Positions 51,759 to 62,400 of a stretch of DNA of 64,000 nt are shown here, in pieces. Below the pieces are notes generated by a model. That model ran no database searches, had not been told where the DNA came from, and saw only the letters and a list, made by a program, of their open reading frames with translations. Each line of letters starts with the position of its first letter. Positions within the stretch are counted from its first letter, which is position 1. The DNA is from Lewinellaceae bacterium. GTDB lineage: Bacteria; Bacteroidota; Bacteroidia; Chitinophagales; Saprospiraceae. The stretch lies in assembly GCA_020636355.1 (NCBI GenBank), contig JACJYB010000002.1, positions 310,001-374,000 on the forward strand, read 5' to 3'. The translations under genes and the position numbers were made by a program.

Positions 51759-52382
51759 TTATTTTTTTAAGTAACCACTCAGAATATCCTCTTGTTCCTC
51801 AGGCACCAACTTCCGGTATTGCAGATAGGCATCCATCGCTTTCTTATGCATCTTGGTCGCAAGAAAAGCAATGGTTAAATTAAACCATGCGTCGCTAAAT
51901 TCCGGATCAATCTCCACGGCAACTTCATAATGTACGATAGCGAGGTCGTAATTGTTCGCGTCGAAATAGACATTAGCCAGATTGTAATGGGCCTCCAAAT
52001 GCCTGGGTTGCAGGCTGAGGGCTTTGGTAAAGGCGCCGATGGCTTTTGCCGTTTCTCCTTTGCCGGCATAAATAATCCCCATATTGCATATTGCATCCGC
52101 ACTGGAGCTGTTGGCAGCAATAGCTTCCAGATACCGGGCTTCAGCCCGCGGATCGCCAGCTTCATCCAGATAAAGGGCCTCTTCAAAAGGCGTACGGTGT
52201 GAAGCAAGTTTGCGCAATTTGGTTACTGGCGGCGTCTCCTCTTTTTCACCCGAATCAACAGATTGAAACAAATTGAGTTGGCCTTCGGCTTCTTGTATTT
52301 CGGCTTTGGATTTGTTGGCCTTGCGGAACCCGACTTTACGTCCGGGCCACTGATTGGGTTGATAGGAAATGATTTTGGCCAT
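51759..52382 (-). CDS. Soluble TPR protein
   Basis: The 207-residue protein has no signal peptide and opens with a basic segment (MAKIISYQPNQWPGRKVGF). Residues about 70-200 form at least three tetratricopeptide repeats (EARYLEAIAANSSSADAICNMG, AIGAFTKALSLQPRHLEAHYNLANVYFD and AIVHYEVAVEIDPEFSDAWFNLTIAF by position). It is probably a scaffold in the cytoplasm. The ATG at 52382 lies 4 bases from a TAnnTTTG box (52387-52394), so its mRNA may be leaderless. Confidence 0.8.
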   Translation of the reverse strand: MAKIISYQPNQWPGRKVGFRKANKSKAEIQEAEGQLNLFQSVDSGEKEETPPVTKLRKLASHRTPFEEALYLDEAGDPRAEARYLEAIAANSSSADAICNMGIIYAGKGETAKAIGAFTKALSLQPRHLEAHYNLANVYFDANNYDLAIVHYEVAVEIDPEFSDAWFNLTIAFLATKMHKKAMDAYLQYRKLVPEEQEDILSGYLKK

Positions 52383-52386
52383 AGCG

Positions 52387-52394
52387 CAAAAATA
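52387..52394 (-). promoter_or_regulatory. -7 box abutting the TPR gene start
   Basis: TATTTTTG on the minus strand matches TAnnTTTG and lies 4 bases from ATG 52382. Confidence 0.3.
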
Positions 52395-52513
52395 GGCTTT
52401 TTACCATTAGATCAGTAACCTCCAGTGTGATAAGATTTGGGATTTAACGCCAATCTAAGATCGATGCGTCAGGCCAGGCATTGGATCATAATATTGGATT
52501 GAAAAGTTTACCA

Positions 52514-52870
52514 CTATCTGCCCTGATTGGCCAATACCCTTAAATATTGGATCACATCTTCCAATTCACGATCACTTAGAACACCTCCGTACGAAGGCAT
52601 CTCGGTACCAGGCTTGAATTGACCAGGGTCAAGGATCCAGGCTTTCAGCTCATCCAACCCCTTTTTGTGCAATGCCTTTTTCAAATCCATCTTGTCATTA
52701 CCATCGTATCCGTGACATTGCAGACAATTGTACTGCTCGTACACATGCTGCCCCGCCTGAATCCTGGCGGCGTCAATAGCGGGTAAGGAAGTACCGCAAC
52801 CCGAAACGCCTAAAAAAACGGCACTTATTAGGATAATTAGTACCCACGTGGAAAATAGCTTGTTATACAT
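52514..52870 (-). CDS. Lipoprotein c-type cytochrome
   Basis: The 118-residue protein starts at ATG 52870, 5 bases after an AGGGGG that serves as a strong ribosome-binding site; the ATG at 52885 is less likely. It has a lipobox (FLGVSGC, Cys25) and one haem motif C49-L-Q-C52-H53. A Met in TEMPSYGGVLSDRELEDVIQYL is the likely axial ligand. It would carry electrons at the outer face of the inner membrane. No oxidase gene is near. A similar membrane cytochrome is encoded at 41521, so the organism has at least two small cytochromes in this window. Confidence 0.85.
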   Translation of the reverse strand: MYNKLFSTWVLIILISAVFLGVSGCGTSLPAIDAARIQAGQHVYEQYNCLQCHGYDGNDKMDLKKALHKKGLDELKAWILDPGQFKPGTEMPSYGGVLSDRELEDVIQYLRVLANQGR

Positions 52871-52937
52871 ACGCCCCCTTTTCATATGTAGAAATTCATC
52901 GCGTAAAAGTAAGATCCTCCAAAATTGCCGAAATCCT

Positions 52938-52945
52938 TACTTTTG
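52938..52945 (+). promoter_or_regulatory. Possible -7 box of lepA
   Basis: TACTTTTG matches TAnnTTTG and lies 75 bases before ATG 53021. It has no -33 element at the usual spacing. Confidence 0.3.
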
Positions 52946-53020
52946 CGCACAATTTAATCCAAAGTTGTTTTAACCGCAGCCTTCGTAAGGCATCGTTTTT
53001 ATGGCGTATATTTACACCCT

Positions 53021-54811
53021 ATGAAGAAGATCCGCAACTTTTGTGTCATCGCGCATATTGATCACGGTAAAAGTACGCTTTCAGACCGCCTGCTGGAAGT
53101 GACTCAGACGATATCGACCAGAGATATGCAGGCTCAGGCACTGGATGACATGGATCTTGAACGCGAGCGTGGCATCACCATTAAGTCTCATGCCATTCAG
53201 CTGTATTACTCCCATACCGATGGCGAAACTTATACGCTCAATCTGATTGACACCCCCGGTCACGTGGATTTTTCATACGAAGTGTCGCGTTCCATCGCTG
53301 CCTGCGAGGGAGCTCTCCTGCTGGTAGACGCCACCCAGGGCATTCAGGCTCAAACCATTTCAAATCTTTATCTGGCCATCGGACATGACCTGGAAATCAT
53401 CCCGATCCTGAATAAAATTGATATGGATAGCGCCATGATCGATGAGGTTTCGGATCAGATCATCGAACTGATCGGTTGCGGCAAAGATGAAATCCTATTA
53501 GCCAGCGGGAAAACCGGACAGGGCGTTCAGGAAATTTTGACCGCGATCGTTGAGCGCATTCCTGCCCCCAAAGGAAATCCCGAGGCGCCGTTACAAGCGC
53601 TCATTTTCGACTCCGTATTCAATTCTTTCCGGGGAGTAATCGCCTATTTCCGCATTATCAACGGAACCTTGCGGAAAGGAGATCAGGTTCGGTTTGTAAA
53701 CACCGGCAAGCATTATCAGGCAGATGAAGTCGGCGTACTCCGGTTCACACCCGAGCCGAAAGAATCATTGGAGGCCGGTAATGTAGGCTACATCATCACA
53801 GGAATCAAAGAGTCCCGTGAGATTAAGGTTGGTGATACGATAACCAAGGTAGAAAATCCTTGTAAAGATGCTATCAAGGGTTTTGAGGACGTTAAGCCCA
53901 TGGTTTTTGCAGGGATCTTCCCAATAGAAAACGAAGACTACGAAGATTTACGGGACAGTTTGGAGAAACTTCAGCTGAACGATGCATCGCTTGTTTTTGA
54001 GCCGGAAACTTCTGCCGCATTGGGATTTGGATTCCGGTGTGGGTTCCTGGGCATGTTGCATCTGGAGATCGTTCAGGAACGATTGAGCAGGGAGTTTGAT
54101 CAGGAAGTCATAACCACCATCCCAAACGTTTCCTATTACGCCTATAATACAAGAGGGGAAAAGATTGTGATTCATACACCCAACGATCTCCCGGACGCCA
54201 GTGTCCTTGATTTCGTAGAAGAGCCCTTTATTGAAGCGCAGATCATCACCAAGCCTGAATACATCGGGGTGATCATGACACTATGTTTGGAAAAAAGAGG
54301 CACGCTGACCAAACAACACTATCTGACCCAGGACAGAGTCGAATTGACCTTCGAATTGCCCCTAGCCGAGATTGTTTTTGACTTTTATGACCGGCTGAAA
54401 TCCATATCACGGGGCTACGCCTCTTTTGATTATACGCCGATTAACTATCGCCAGTCGGACCTGGTCAAGCTGGATATCAAGCTGAACAACGAGAATGTGG
54501 ATGCGCTATCTGCGCTGGTACACCGGGATAAAGCCTATGCATTTGGCCGCAAGATCTGCGCAAGACTAAAGGATCTTCTCCCACGACAGCAGTTCATGAT
54601 AGCCATTCAAGCTGCTATTGGAGCTAAGATCATTGCTCGTGAAACCATTTCCGCACTCCGGAAGGATGTAACCGCCAAGTGTTATGGGGGCGACATCAGC
54701 CGGAAACGCAAATTGTTGGAGAAGCAAAAGAAAGGAAAAAAGAAGATGCGCCAGATCGGAAGTGTCGAAGTGCCCCAAAAAGCATTCCTTGACGTTCTGA
54801 AGTTGGAATAA
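53021..54811 (+). CDS. lepA: Elongation factor 4 (LepA)
   Basis: The 596-residue GTPase has G1 AHIDHGKST near 11-19, switch II DTPGHVDF near 78, NKID near 132 and the C-terminal LepA-specific domain ending with the basic RKRKLLEKQKKGKKKMRQ stretch. LepA back-translocates or otherwise affects ribosomes stalled by salt or mistranslation. Length (about 600) and order of domains (G, II, III, V, CTD) are normal. The neighbours are unrelated by function. Confidence 0.97.
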   Translation: MKKIRNFCVIAHIDHGKSTLSDRLLEVTQTISTRDMQAQALDDMDLERERGITIKSHAIQLYYSHTDGETYTLNLIDTPGHVDFSYEVSRSIAACEGALLLVDATQGIQAQTISNLYLAIGHDLEIIPILNKIDMDSAMIDEVSDQIIELIGCGKDEILLASGKTGQGVQEILTAIVERIPAPKGNPEAPLQALIFDSVFNSFRGVIAYFRIINGTLRKGDQVRFVNTGKHYQADEVGVLRFTPEPKESLEAGNVGYIITGIKESREIKVGDTITKVENPCKDAIKGFEDVKPMVFAGIFPIENEDYEDLRDSLEKLQLNDASLVFEPETSAALGFGFRCGFLGMLHLEIVQERLSREFDQEVITTIPNVSYYAYNTRGEKIVIHTPNDLPDASVLDFVEEPFIEAQIITKPEYIGVIMTLCLEKRGTLTKQHYLTQDRVELTFELPLAEIVFDFYDRLKSISRGYASFDYTPINYRQSDLVKLDIKLNNENVDALSALVHRDKAYAFGRKICARLKDLLPRQQFMIAIQAAIGAKIIARETISALRKDVTAKCYGGDISRKRKLLEKQKKGKKKMRQIGSVEVPQKAFLDVLKLE

Positions 54812-54944
54812 TCCAAAATAAGGCATTGCATCGTTTACATCCCAATCAGATATAACCCGATACTTAAAACTTTTTCCCGCAGAATAAGCAGCATCATGAC
54901 CTTTCGCTCGTTTTAGGGATAGACACAAATGATTTCCGAAACAT

Positions 54945-55736
54945 ATGAGGCACATCACACCCTTTGGGTTTATTGCTTTATGCTTTCTATTGTTTGCTAC
55001 CGGTTGTTCCTGGTTCAAAGACGATGTAACCATCGTCGATAATGTGGAACCGGAATTCAATCTTGATTTGGTTGAAAAGCTAGATGCACCCTTTAAACCC
55101 ATTCAAATTCGGGTTGCGACGCTGAAAGAACAGAATTGTAAAGCCACCATACACAACAATGCCTTCCGCAATGGGAGGACCATATTATTCAATATCAATC
55201 AATGGAGTGCCAACGAACCTTGTACCGATGAACTCAAAATACGGGACACGCTCATCACCATTGATGTATTAACGCCTGGCACCTATGACCTTAAAGTGCG
55301 TATCGCAACTGATTTATACAGCGATGGCACATTGACCGTTACTCCCGATCGCTATCTTTTTGAATGTAAAAAACCATTGGGTTTTGTCATCGAACGCACC
55401 GAAATGCTCCGGATACCGGATGATCTGGTATGGGGATACATTGCATTTACTAACTCAAAATTTGGATCGGATGCCGATCAGCTGGTTCAGGAGATGGCAG
55501 CAATGAACAAAGAGGCCAACATCAAAAGCGGTAACTATGGCCATTTTGTAATGGAAAACCGCAATACCATTACGCTTCCTACCTTGACTAATAATTTGCC
55601 CGTCACCCGAACATTTGTTTTTCAGAACGAACTTTCCAATGAAGAGCTGAGTGCCTGGATAAAAAATCTTCATGAAGTTTATCAGGGTTCAATCAGTCTA
55701 TCCTTAACGAATTCGCAGGGGGCTACCTGGAACTAG
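54945..55736 (+). CDS. Lipoprotein of unknown function
   Basis: The 263-residue protein has a lipoprotein signal (ALCFLLFATGC, lipid Cys21). Residues 30-135 look like beta-sandwich segments with two cysteines each; about 145-263 is a second domain with SDADQLVQEMAAMNKEANIK. No family is recognised. The gene lies 133 bases downstream of lepA in the same direction and is separated by 164 bases from the threonine aldolase gene, so the operon structure is unclear. It is probably a periplasm- or surface-exposed protein. Confidence 0.65.
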   Translation: MRHITPFGFIALCFLLFATGCSWFKDDVTIVDNVEPEFNLDLVEKLDAPFKPIQIRVATLKEQNCKATIHNNAFRNGRTILFNINQWSANEPCTDELKIRDTLITIDVLTPGTYDLKVRIATDLYSDGTLTVTPDRYLFECKKPLGFVIERTEMLRIPDDLVWGYIAFTNSKFGSDADQLVQEMAAMNKEANIKSGNYGHFVMENRNTITLPTLTNNLPVTRTFVFQNELSNEELSAWIKNLHEVYQGSISLSLTNSQGATWN

Positions 55737-55900
55737 TACCGGGTATTCCTTTGGCGACTCCACGGATTCATTGTACACCCAGGCCATGCCGTCTTATTCC
55801 GTTCTAAGTGACCTGTCTCTGACTTAACAATTTGATTCCATTAGCTGCATTTGGTTGATAGCATTTGTACCTTCAAGACTAAATCGACAAAAGGAACGTC

Positions 55901-56929
55901 ATGGACCAAATCGAATGGATAAATCTGATGTCTGACACCGTAACCAGGCCAACCGCCGGAATGCTTCAGGCTATGTTTTCAGCAGAAGTGGGCGATGATG
56001 TTTTCGGAGAAGACCCTACGGTCAATGCACTCCAGGAAAAGGCAGCTCAGCTTTTTGGCAAAGAAGAGGCTCTTTTCTGTCCTTCCGGCACCATGACGAA
56101 TCAAATTGCGATCAAAGTGCACACCCAAGCCCTCGATGAGGTGATCTGTGAACAGACATCTCACATCTATCAATATGAGACAGGAGGATATGCCTACAAT
56201 TCCAGGGTGGCGATCCAGCTATTATCCGGACAAAACGGAAAGTTGAAACCCGACCAGATAAAAACAGCTGTGCGGCCGGATCAGGATTGGTTGCCCCATT
56301 CCGCCCTGGTGGTGATTGAAAACTCATGCAATAAAGCTGGTGGTTCGTATTATACGCTGGAAGAAATGGAGGACTTATCCAAAGCCACCCACAGTGCCGG
56401 CCTAAAATTTCATCTGGATGGCGCCCGGATTTTTAATGTCCTGGCTGAAACTGGAAATACGCCGCTATCCGTAGGTAACCTGTTTGACAGCATATCCGTG
56501 TGCCTGTCGAAAGGACTAGGGGCGCCGGTCGGATCGGTTCTTATTGGCAACCGGGACTTTATAAAACAGTCAAGGCGCTATCGTAAAGTGATGGGAGGAG
56601 GAATGCGACAAGCCGGTTACCTGGCTGCCGCCGGCATTTATGCCCTGGACCACCATGTAGAACGGCTTAAAGAAGACCATTTCAGGGCAAAAGAATTGGG
56701 CCAAGTTTTGCAGCAATTGGAAATGGTTGAGCGGGTGGAACCGGTTCATACCAACATTATCGTCTTTCATCTTAAAGAACCAAAAGCGGATGAATTCCTC
56801 CGGAAATTATTACGTCATCGAATCAAGGCAGTTGCCCTGGGCCCGGCAACCGTGCGATTTGTGACGCATTTGGATTTTACGGAAGCAATGCTGGTCCAGA
56901 CCCTCCGGGTACTCCAAACCATCGAATAG
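55901..56929 (+). CDS. ltaE: Low-specificity L-threonine aldolase family
   Basis: The 342-residue PLP enzyme cleaves L-threonine/allo-threonine to glycine and acetaldehyde. SDTVTRPTAGMLQAM near 11, GDDVFGEDPTVNALQ near 31, HLDGARIFN near 172 and the PLP lysine in CLSKGLGAPVGS near 205 are the family blocks. An AAAGGA before ATG 55901 is a usable ribosome-binding site. Some relatives act as beta-hydroxy amino acid aldolases, so the exact substrate is not fixed. Confidence 0.9.
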   Translation: MDQIEWINLMSDTVTRPTAGMLQAMFSAEVGDDVFGEDPTVNALQEKAAQLFGKEEALFCPSGTMTNQIAIKVHTQALDEVICEQTSHIYQYETGGYAYNSRVAIQLLSGQNGKLKPDQIKTAVRPDQDWLPHSALVVIENSCNKAGGSYYTLEEMEDLSKATHSAGLKFHLDGARIFNVLAETGNTPLSVGNLFDSISVCLSKGLGAPVGSVLIGNRDFIKQSRRYRKVMGGGMRQAGYLAAAGIYALDHHVERLKEDHFRAKELGQVLQQLEMVERVEPVHTNIIVFHLKEPKADEFLRKLLRHRIKAVALGPATVRFVTHLDFTEAMLVQTLRVLQTIE

Positions 56930-57021
56930 GCTTTTCGAATTCAGAAGAAGCCTCATCAAAACGAGCCAACTTCAACATAAAATGGGTTTGAATACCTCTT
57001 ACCAAATGGTGATTCAAAAAG

Positions 57022-59175
57022 TCACAATTTCACAAACCTGCGAGCCAGGGTTTGTTGGTCACTTATGACTTTCAGGAGATATGCTCCAGCCTGTATTCCG
57101 GAAATATCAAGATGGTGATTTAACTCAAAATCATAATATCGTTTTACTAGCTGGCCAGTAAGGGACCAAATTTCCACATCTACATTTTCCAGTTCAGGTG
57201 ATATTCTCAATATCAAATGATCAATCCCTGGATTCGGGTACAAATTCCAATCGGTATCATTCTGTGATAGGTCGTTTTTCCATTTTTGCTCCCCGGTGCT
57301 ATTAAATTGCTGATGTACTGCGTATTCGATGTTTTCGGTTTGGATGTGGGCAATCAGATCCGATGCGCCTTCTCCGACATAAACCTGAGCTGAAGGCCCT
57401 TCCATACTCAAGATCTTCCAGGAAGGATTAGAACTTTCAAAAGTAAAGTTATAACCCTTCATGTCAATTTGTTCTGGGATTTCCAGATTCATCCAATAGG
57501 TATGTCCAGTCCATAATTCACCCAGATCACGGAATCGACAGATGGCGGTGCCGTATACTTCAAAAACCTGGTTCAGCATTGTGGAATTACCACAACCATC
57601 GGTCAGGTACCAGGTCCGCTGCACATCCAATCCTTCACACATGGCGATCGCCTGATCCTCATACCTTACACCTAACACAAAACAACTTATTATCCCGGGA
57701 ACATGATGGTGGACGTAATCATACATGGAAATGCCCGCAAAACTGGCTACGTGTGCGTCAATCGGCGCATCTGCAATGAAGGTGATTGTACTTTCACAAT
57801 AGCTGCCATCCGCAGCAGTAACCTGAAGGCTCAAAGGCTCACAAAGCGGGATGGCATTTGGCCGGCCGGATGAATCGAAAATAACCGCCCCGGTGCTCGT
57901 CTGAATAACTTCTATGCTTGTCAGGCAATCTCCCTCCAATCCCATACTTGAGGGAAAGATAAGGGTATCAATGCAACCTTCCAGGGCATAAGAAATAGCC
58001 GAAGGACACTCAATCTCACAAGGACATCCGAGATCCGGGTCTGTACAAAAGGCCGCCCAGGGCACATCGAACTCGGCATCGTCAAGGGCAACAAATGCTC
58101 CACATAAATGGTGTAAATTGCTATCATAGCACCCGCTTAGATCATTTTCATAGGCCCAAAATTGCGCAAGATGGATTAAGTTTCCTAGCTCGCCAGGGAT
58201 GTTACCTGAAAGCATATTCCTGGCTAGCACCAGCCTAACTAAATTGGATAAATTGCCTAGCTCAGGAGGAATGCTGCCATCCAAAAGATTATTATACAAA
58301 TCTAAAAGAACCAGTTGGTGTAGGTTACCAATAGATGCAGGAATAGGACCACTAATTTCTGAGCTATATATGAATAAATATTGCAGATTAACGAGATTTC
58401 CAATCGCAGGATCAATTGCTCCCGTCAAAGTTCCTCCTCCAAGAGACAGGCTCCTAAGTTCATTGAGTGAGTAAATTTCGATCGGAATAGGGCCACTGAG
58501 ATTATTGGAAATAAGCTCCAGACGTTGAAGGTGGCTTAAAGAGCCCAGAAATGAAGGTATGGGACCATGAAATAGGTTGCTCGACAAATCCAGTGTACGA
58601 AGGTTAGTAAGGAGTACCAGCTCAGGTGCGATAATGTCATTAATTTGGTTATTGCGCAAATCAAGTTGATATAAATTACTTAATAGGGAAATGGACCGGG
58701 GGATCATTCCATTCAGTTGATTTGCACTTAATCGCAAAATTTGAAGTTGACTCAATTGACCGATTTCAGTTGGAATCGAACCAGTAATTTGATTTAAAAA
58801 ATTCATTCCGGAGCGAATTTCATTGCCTAAATCCAAAGACTCCAGAGCTGCAAAATCGCCGATCTCAGGAGGCAAATTACCAGACAGGTTATTCCCAGGC
58901 AGATTAATCTGTAATACCTGGTTACCACTGAAGGTTAGCCCGAAGATATGGGTGAGGTCACAGACTACCGGAGTCGTGCTCATAATCTGATCCCAACCGG
59001 TCTTATTGGTCCAGCTATCGCCATTGGTGCTGGTATACAATGCCCGCAAAGCCATCAGGTCATCAGGATGCATGTTGGTGCATTGGCTGGAAGCGGCATG
59101 CGGGAACATATAAAGCAAAATAGGCCAACAGAGGCAAGAAATAAGACGCTTTGAAAGAATAAACAACTTTTGCAT
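57022..59175 (-). CDS. Leucine-rich repeat protein with type A T9SS sorting domain
   Basis: The 717-residue protein (ATG 59175) has a signal peptide of about 30 residues (ending AASSQ) and a plant-type LRR solenoid at about 35-330. The repeats are of 23-24 residues with the pattern L-x-x-L-x-L-x-x-N-x-L-x-G-x-I-P, closely similar to plant receptor LRR units. A Cys-rich globular region follows (about 340-560), and the C-terminal type A sorting domain ends with NLYPNPGIDHLILRI and GIQAGAYLLKVISDQ. It is probably exported by T9SS to the cell surface and mediates protein or surface contact. It is divergent from the sensor kinase at 59406. Confidence 0.88.
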   Translation of the reverse strand: MQKLFILSKRLISCLCWPILLYMFPHAASSQCTNMHPDDLMALRALYTSTNGDSWTNKTGWDQIMSTTPVVCDLTHIFGLTFSGNQVLQINLPGNNLSGNLPPEIGDFAALESLDLGNEIRSGMNFLNQITGSIPTEIGQLSQLQILRLSANQLNGMIPRSISLLSNLYQLDLRNNQINDIIAPELVLLTNLRTLDLSSNLFHGPIPSFLGSLSHLQRLELISNNLSGPIPIEIYSLNELRSLSLGGGTLTGAIDPAIGNLVNLQYLFIYSSEISGPIPASIGNLHQLVLLDLYNNLLDGSIPPELGNLSNLVRLVLARNMLSGNIPGELGNLIHLAQFWAYENDLSGCYDSNLHHLCGAFVALDDAEFDVPWAAFCTDPDLGCPCEIECPSAISYALEGCIDTLIFPSSMGLEGDCLTSIEVIQTSTGAVIFDSSGRPNAIPLCEPLSLQVTAADGSYCESTITFIADAPIDAHVASFAGISMYDYVHHHVPGIISCFVLGVRYEDQAIAMCEGLDVQRTWYLTDGCGNSTMLNQVFEVYGTAICRFRDLGELWTGHTYWMNLEIPEQIDMKGYNFTFESSNPSWKILSMEGPSAQVYVGEGASDLIAHIQTENIEYAVHQQFNSTGEQKWKNDLSQNDTDWNLYPNPGIDHLILRISPELENVDVEIWSLTGQLVKRYYDFELNHHLDISGIQAGAYLLKVISDQQTLARRFVKL

Positions 59176-59272
59176 CGCTATTGATTTATGAAATTGCAGG
59201 ATGGGCATTTTAATACAATATGAACTATGCTGGTGTCGGATTCAAGTTTAACATAGTATTGGATGCCGGAGA

Positions 59273-59358
59273 TTGAGTGAACAGCACAGTCTTTGAGTAA
59301 TTGACACCGGAAGGCATGTTTGATCCCCGAATAATCAGTCATTACACCGGTTACTCAA
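59273..59358. promoter_or_regulatory. Repeated TTGAGTrA sites between the LRR gene and the sensor kinase gene
   Basis: TTGAGTGA at 59273-59280 and TTGAGTAA at 59293-59300 are direct repeats exactly 20 bases apart (two helical turns). TTACTCAA at 59351-59358 is the same word inverted. They could be binding sites for the LytTR regulator, but the sequence is short and no exact match to a known LytTR box was shown. Confidence 0.4.
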
Positions 59359-59405
59359 TCGCCCTGCCAAAGTCCGAACTAACAACTAACTTAGATAGCA
59401 CACCA

Positions 59406-62400
59406 ATGACTGAAGGGCATAAATACGGACAACTGATAGCAGGATTATTCCTGTTGCTTTTCTGGCCCTTGCAGGCCCAGTGGCGAGGCCCGCTCTTTGA
59501 TGTTTTTGATTCCAAAGACGGATTGCCTTCCAATTACATCTGGTCTATTTGCCAGGACAGTACGGGATTCATCTATTTTGCGCTCAGTGACCAACTGGTC
59601 CGATACGATGGTCGTACTTTTAAAGATTATTTTCATCACCCAAATGACACCCACAGCATAGGTCCCGGACAGATTAATAAGATGATTTATTCTTCCAAAA
59701 CCGGAAAAATCTGGATGGCTATGCGAAGGGATGGGCTCAACTCATTTGACCCCGTCACCGAAAAATTCAACCATTACGGCCAATTTATTTCCAATTATAT
59801 TTTTGAAGATTCAAGTGGGTTGATATGGCTGGGGAACAGCCAGTCCGAGCTTCTGCAGTTCGATCCGAGGACAGAAAAATTCAAGATTTATTCTCCGGAT
59901 AGCTCAAGTGGGTTAAATATTCCCAACTCGACTATTTTAACCATTCTTCCCGACCGAAATGATGCCAATTACCTTTGGCTATCATATCTGGATTTATTAC
60001 CGGACCCTTCCAAACCCATACCAGAACAATTAATTCATTTCAACAAGACAAGTGGCCAATTTATCCCGGTTCCCTGTCCCGGCGCGGCCTATTACCAGAA
60101 CCAACAAGGCCAGCTATTTTCAGGCTCCTGGTTGCATGGATTGTGGCGATATGATCCAATAGACCAGTCCTGTATCTGGATGGATCTAGATACCACTTTC
60201 CCAACCGGATTGAGTACGAACTCCGGGGCTTTTGGCGTCAATCAAATCAACCGGAAATATTGGGTGTCCTCCCGCCAGGCCATCTTTGAATTTAATGACG
60301 ATTTAAAACCAGAACCAATATTCTACCTGGAGGATATGGTCACATTTGGGACCATATTTAAAGATAACAGCAAAAATATCTGGGTAACCAGCAATGCAGG
60401 ATTGTATGTTATGTCTCCCAGAAAACAAAAAATAGATTTCTTTAACTTAAATCAATTTGGGATACCCAACCGAATTTATCCGGGTCGCCTGGCTCATTTC
60501 CGAAAAAATAATGTAATTTATCTGGCCGGCGATTCCTGCATTTTCGAAATTCCATTAAATAAATTTAGCCCTGCACGTAAACTATTGGCACCTTCCGATC
60601 CGACCGGAATTGCGGTCGACGAAAACGATCGCATCTGGGTCGCTCTGGAAGATGGCCACTTCTACCTATTAAACCCGGATACCAAATCATTAATTCGCGC
60701 AAATAAATTAGGGTGGCCAGAAATCGAAATAAACCGACTTTGGCAATTAGTATGTTTTGAAGGACACTATTTAATCGGCATTAGTAGTAATGACGTTTAT
60801 TGGATGGACACAAGAAATCCGGGCTGGAAGGTTAAACACCATCCTAGAGAACCACCATTAACCTTTGCTCATAACAGAATTGCCCGTACGAATGACGGTT
60901 CCTATTTATTGAGCTACGGGCCGGAAGTCATCGAAATAGATCTTGCCAGTGGGATTGAGCACCGACTCAATTCGGGGGGTACCTGCATCCAACATCCTGA
61001 CGGTGATTATTGGGTCATCGACATCAATCATTTGGCTGTTTATTCCCGGATCGGTGACTCTCTAATCCTAAAACGGTATTACACCCCGGCGGATGATGGA
61101 ATTCACGTTGGATCCGGCTATATGATTCATGTGGATTATCGGAAAAGAGTGTGGGTCTTTGGGGAATCTGGTATTTCAGTTATTGATCCCGCTACCGATC
61201 AGATACACAATGTAGGCGTCACCGACGGATTGGTAACTACGACCATTGATCCCATCCAAGTCGTGGAATTACCGGATCATCGTCTGGTCATGCCGAACGG
61301 AAACGGCATCATTGTATTTGATCCCGATCAACTCTGGGAGGCTACCTCTGCTCCTTATGGTCCTGTTTTAATTAATGAGGTTCGGGTGAATGGAAAATCC
61401 ATTCCCCACGCGCTCATCAGGAAAAAGGAGCTCGAATTGTCACCTAATCAAAATACCCTGGAGTTTGAATTCCAAACGCTTTCCTACCCTACCGACCGAA
61501 ATATTACCTATGCTTATCAGGTCAAGAATTTATCCGAAGGGTGGCAATCTATTGGACGTAGCAATCTGGTTACATTAGCTCAGATCCCTCCCGGAAGCTA
61601 TGACCTTCAATTGAAAACCGGATCAAAAAGAAATGGTCCAGTTACGAATTTTTATTTTCTTATTCGTGCACCCTTCTACCGCAAACCCTCATTTCTGGTT
61701 ACGCTGACTTTGATGTCACTAGGGGGGATTTTATTGTTGTACAGGCGCAGAATTAAAAACATTCGAAAAATCGAAGCGGAGAAATTAATCCACCACAAAC
61801 AAATCGCCGAACTGGAACTTCAAACCTTGCGCGCACAGATGAACCCGCACTTTATGTTTAATAGTCTTAATTCCATAAAAAACTATATTCTGAAAAATGA
61901 CCGGGAGCGATCGGCGGAATATCTTTCCAATTTTGCTCATTTAATTCGTTTGATCTTACAGAACTCGAGAGAAAAATTAATTACCCTCCAACAGGAATTG
62001 GATACGCTTCTGCTTTACATTGAACTGGAACGGGTTCGATTTAGAGAAGGGTTTTCATTTTCGTGCGAGATCGACGAATCAATTGATCTTGATGCCGTAT
62101 TCCTACCCCCCATGATTATCATTCCCTATGTTGAGAATGCCATCTGGCATGGGTTGCTCCACAAAGAAGATAACCGGCATCTTTCCATTACCATTTGTCG
62201 TGATAAAACACGCGTATGTTGCATCATAAATGATAACGGCATTGGCCGTATTAAAGCATCCGAATTAAAAAGCAAATCGGCTACGCCTTATAAATCCATG
62301 GGAATGAGCATAACCAGTGACCGCATTGCGCTGATCAACACCATTAATTCCATGAATATCACCGTAGAAATAACAGATATTTACTCCTTGGAAAATCAAC

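Noticed and set aside
54566..55102. 178-codon minus-strand frame over the end of lepA
   Set aside because: It overlaps lepA and the following lipoprotein gene, and shows no conserved motif.
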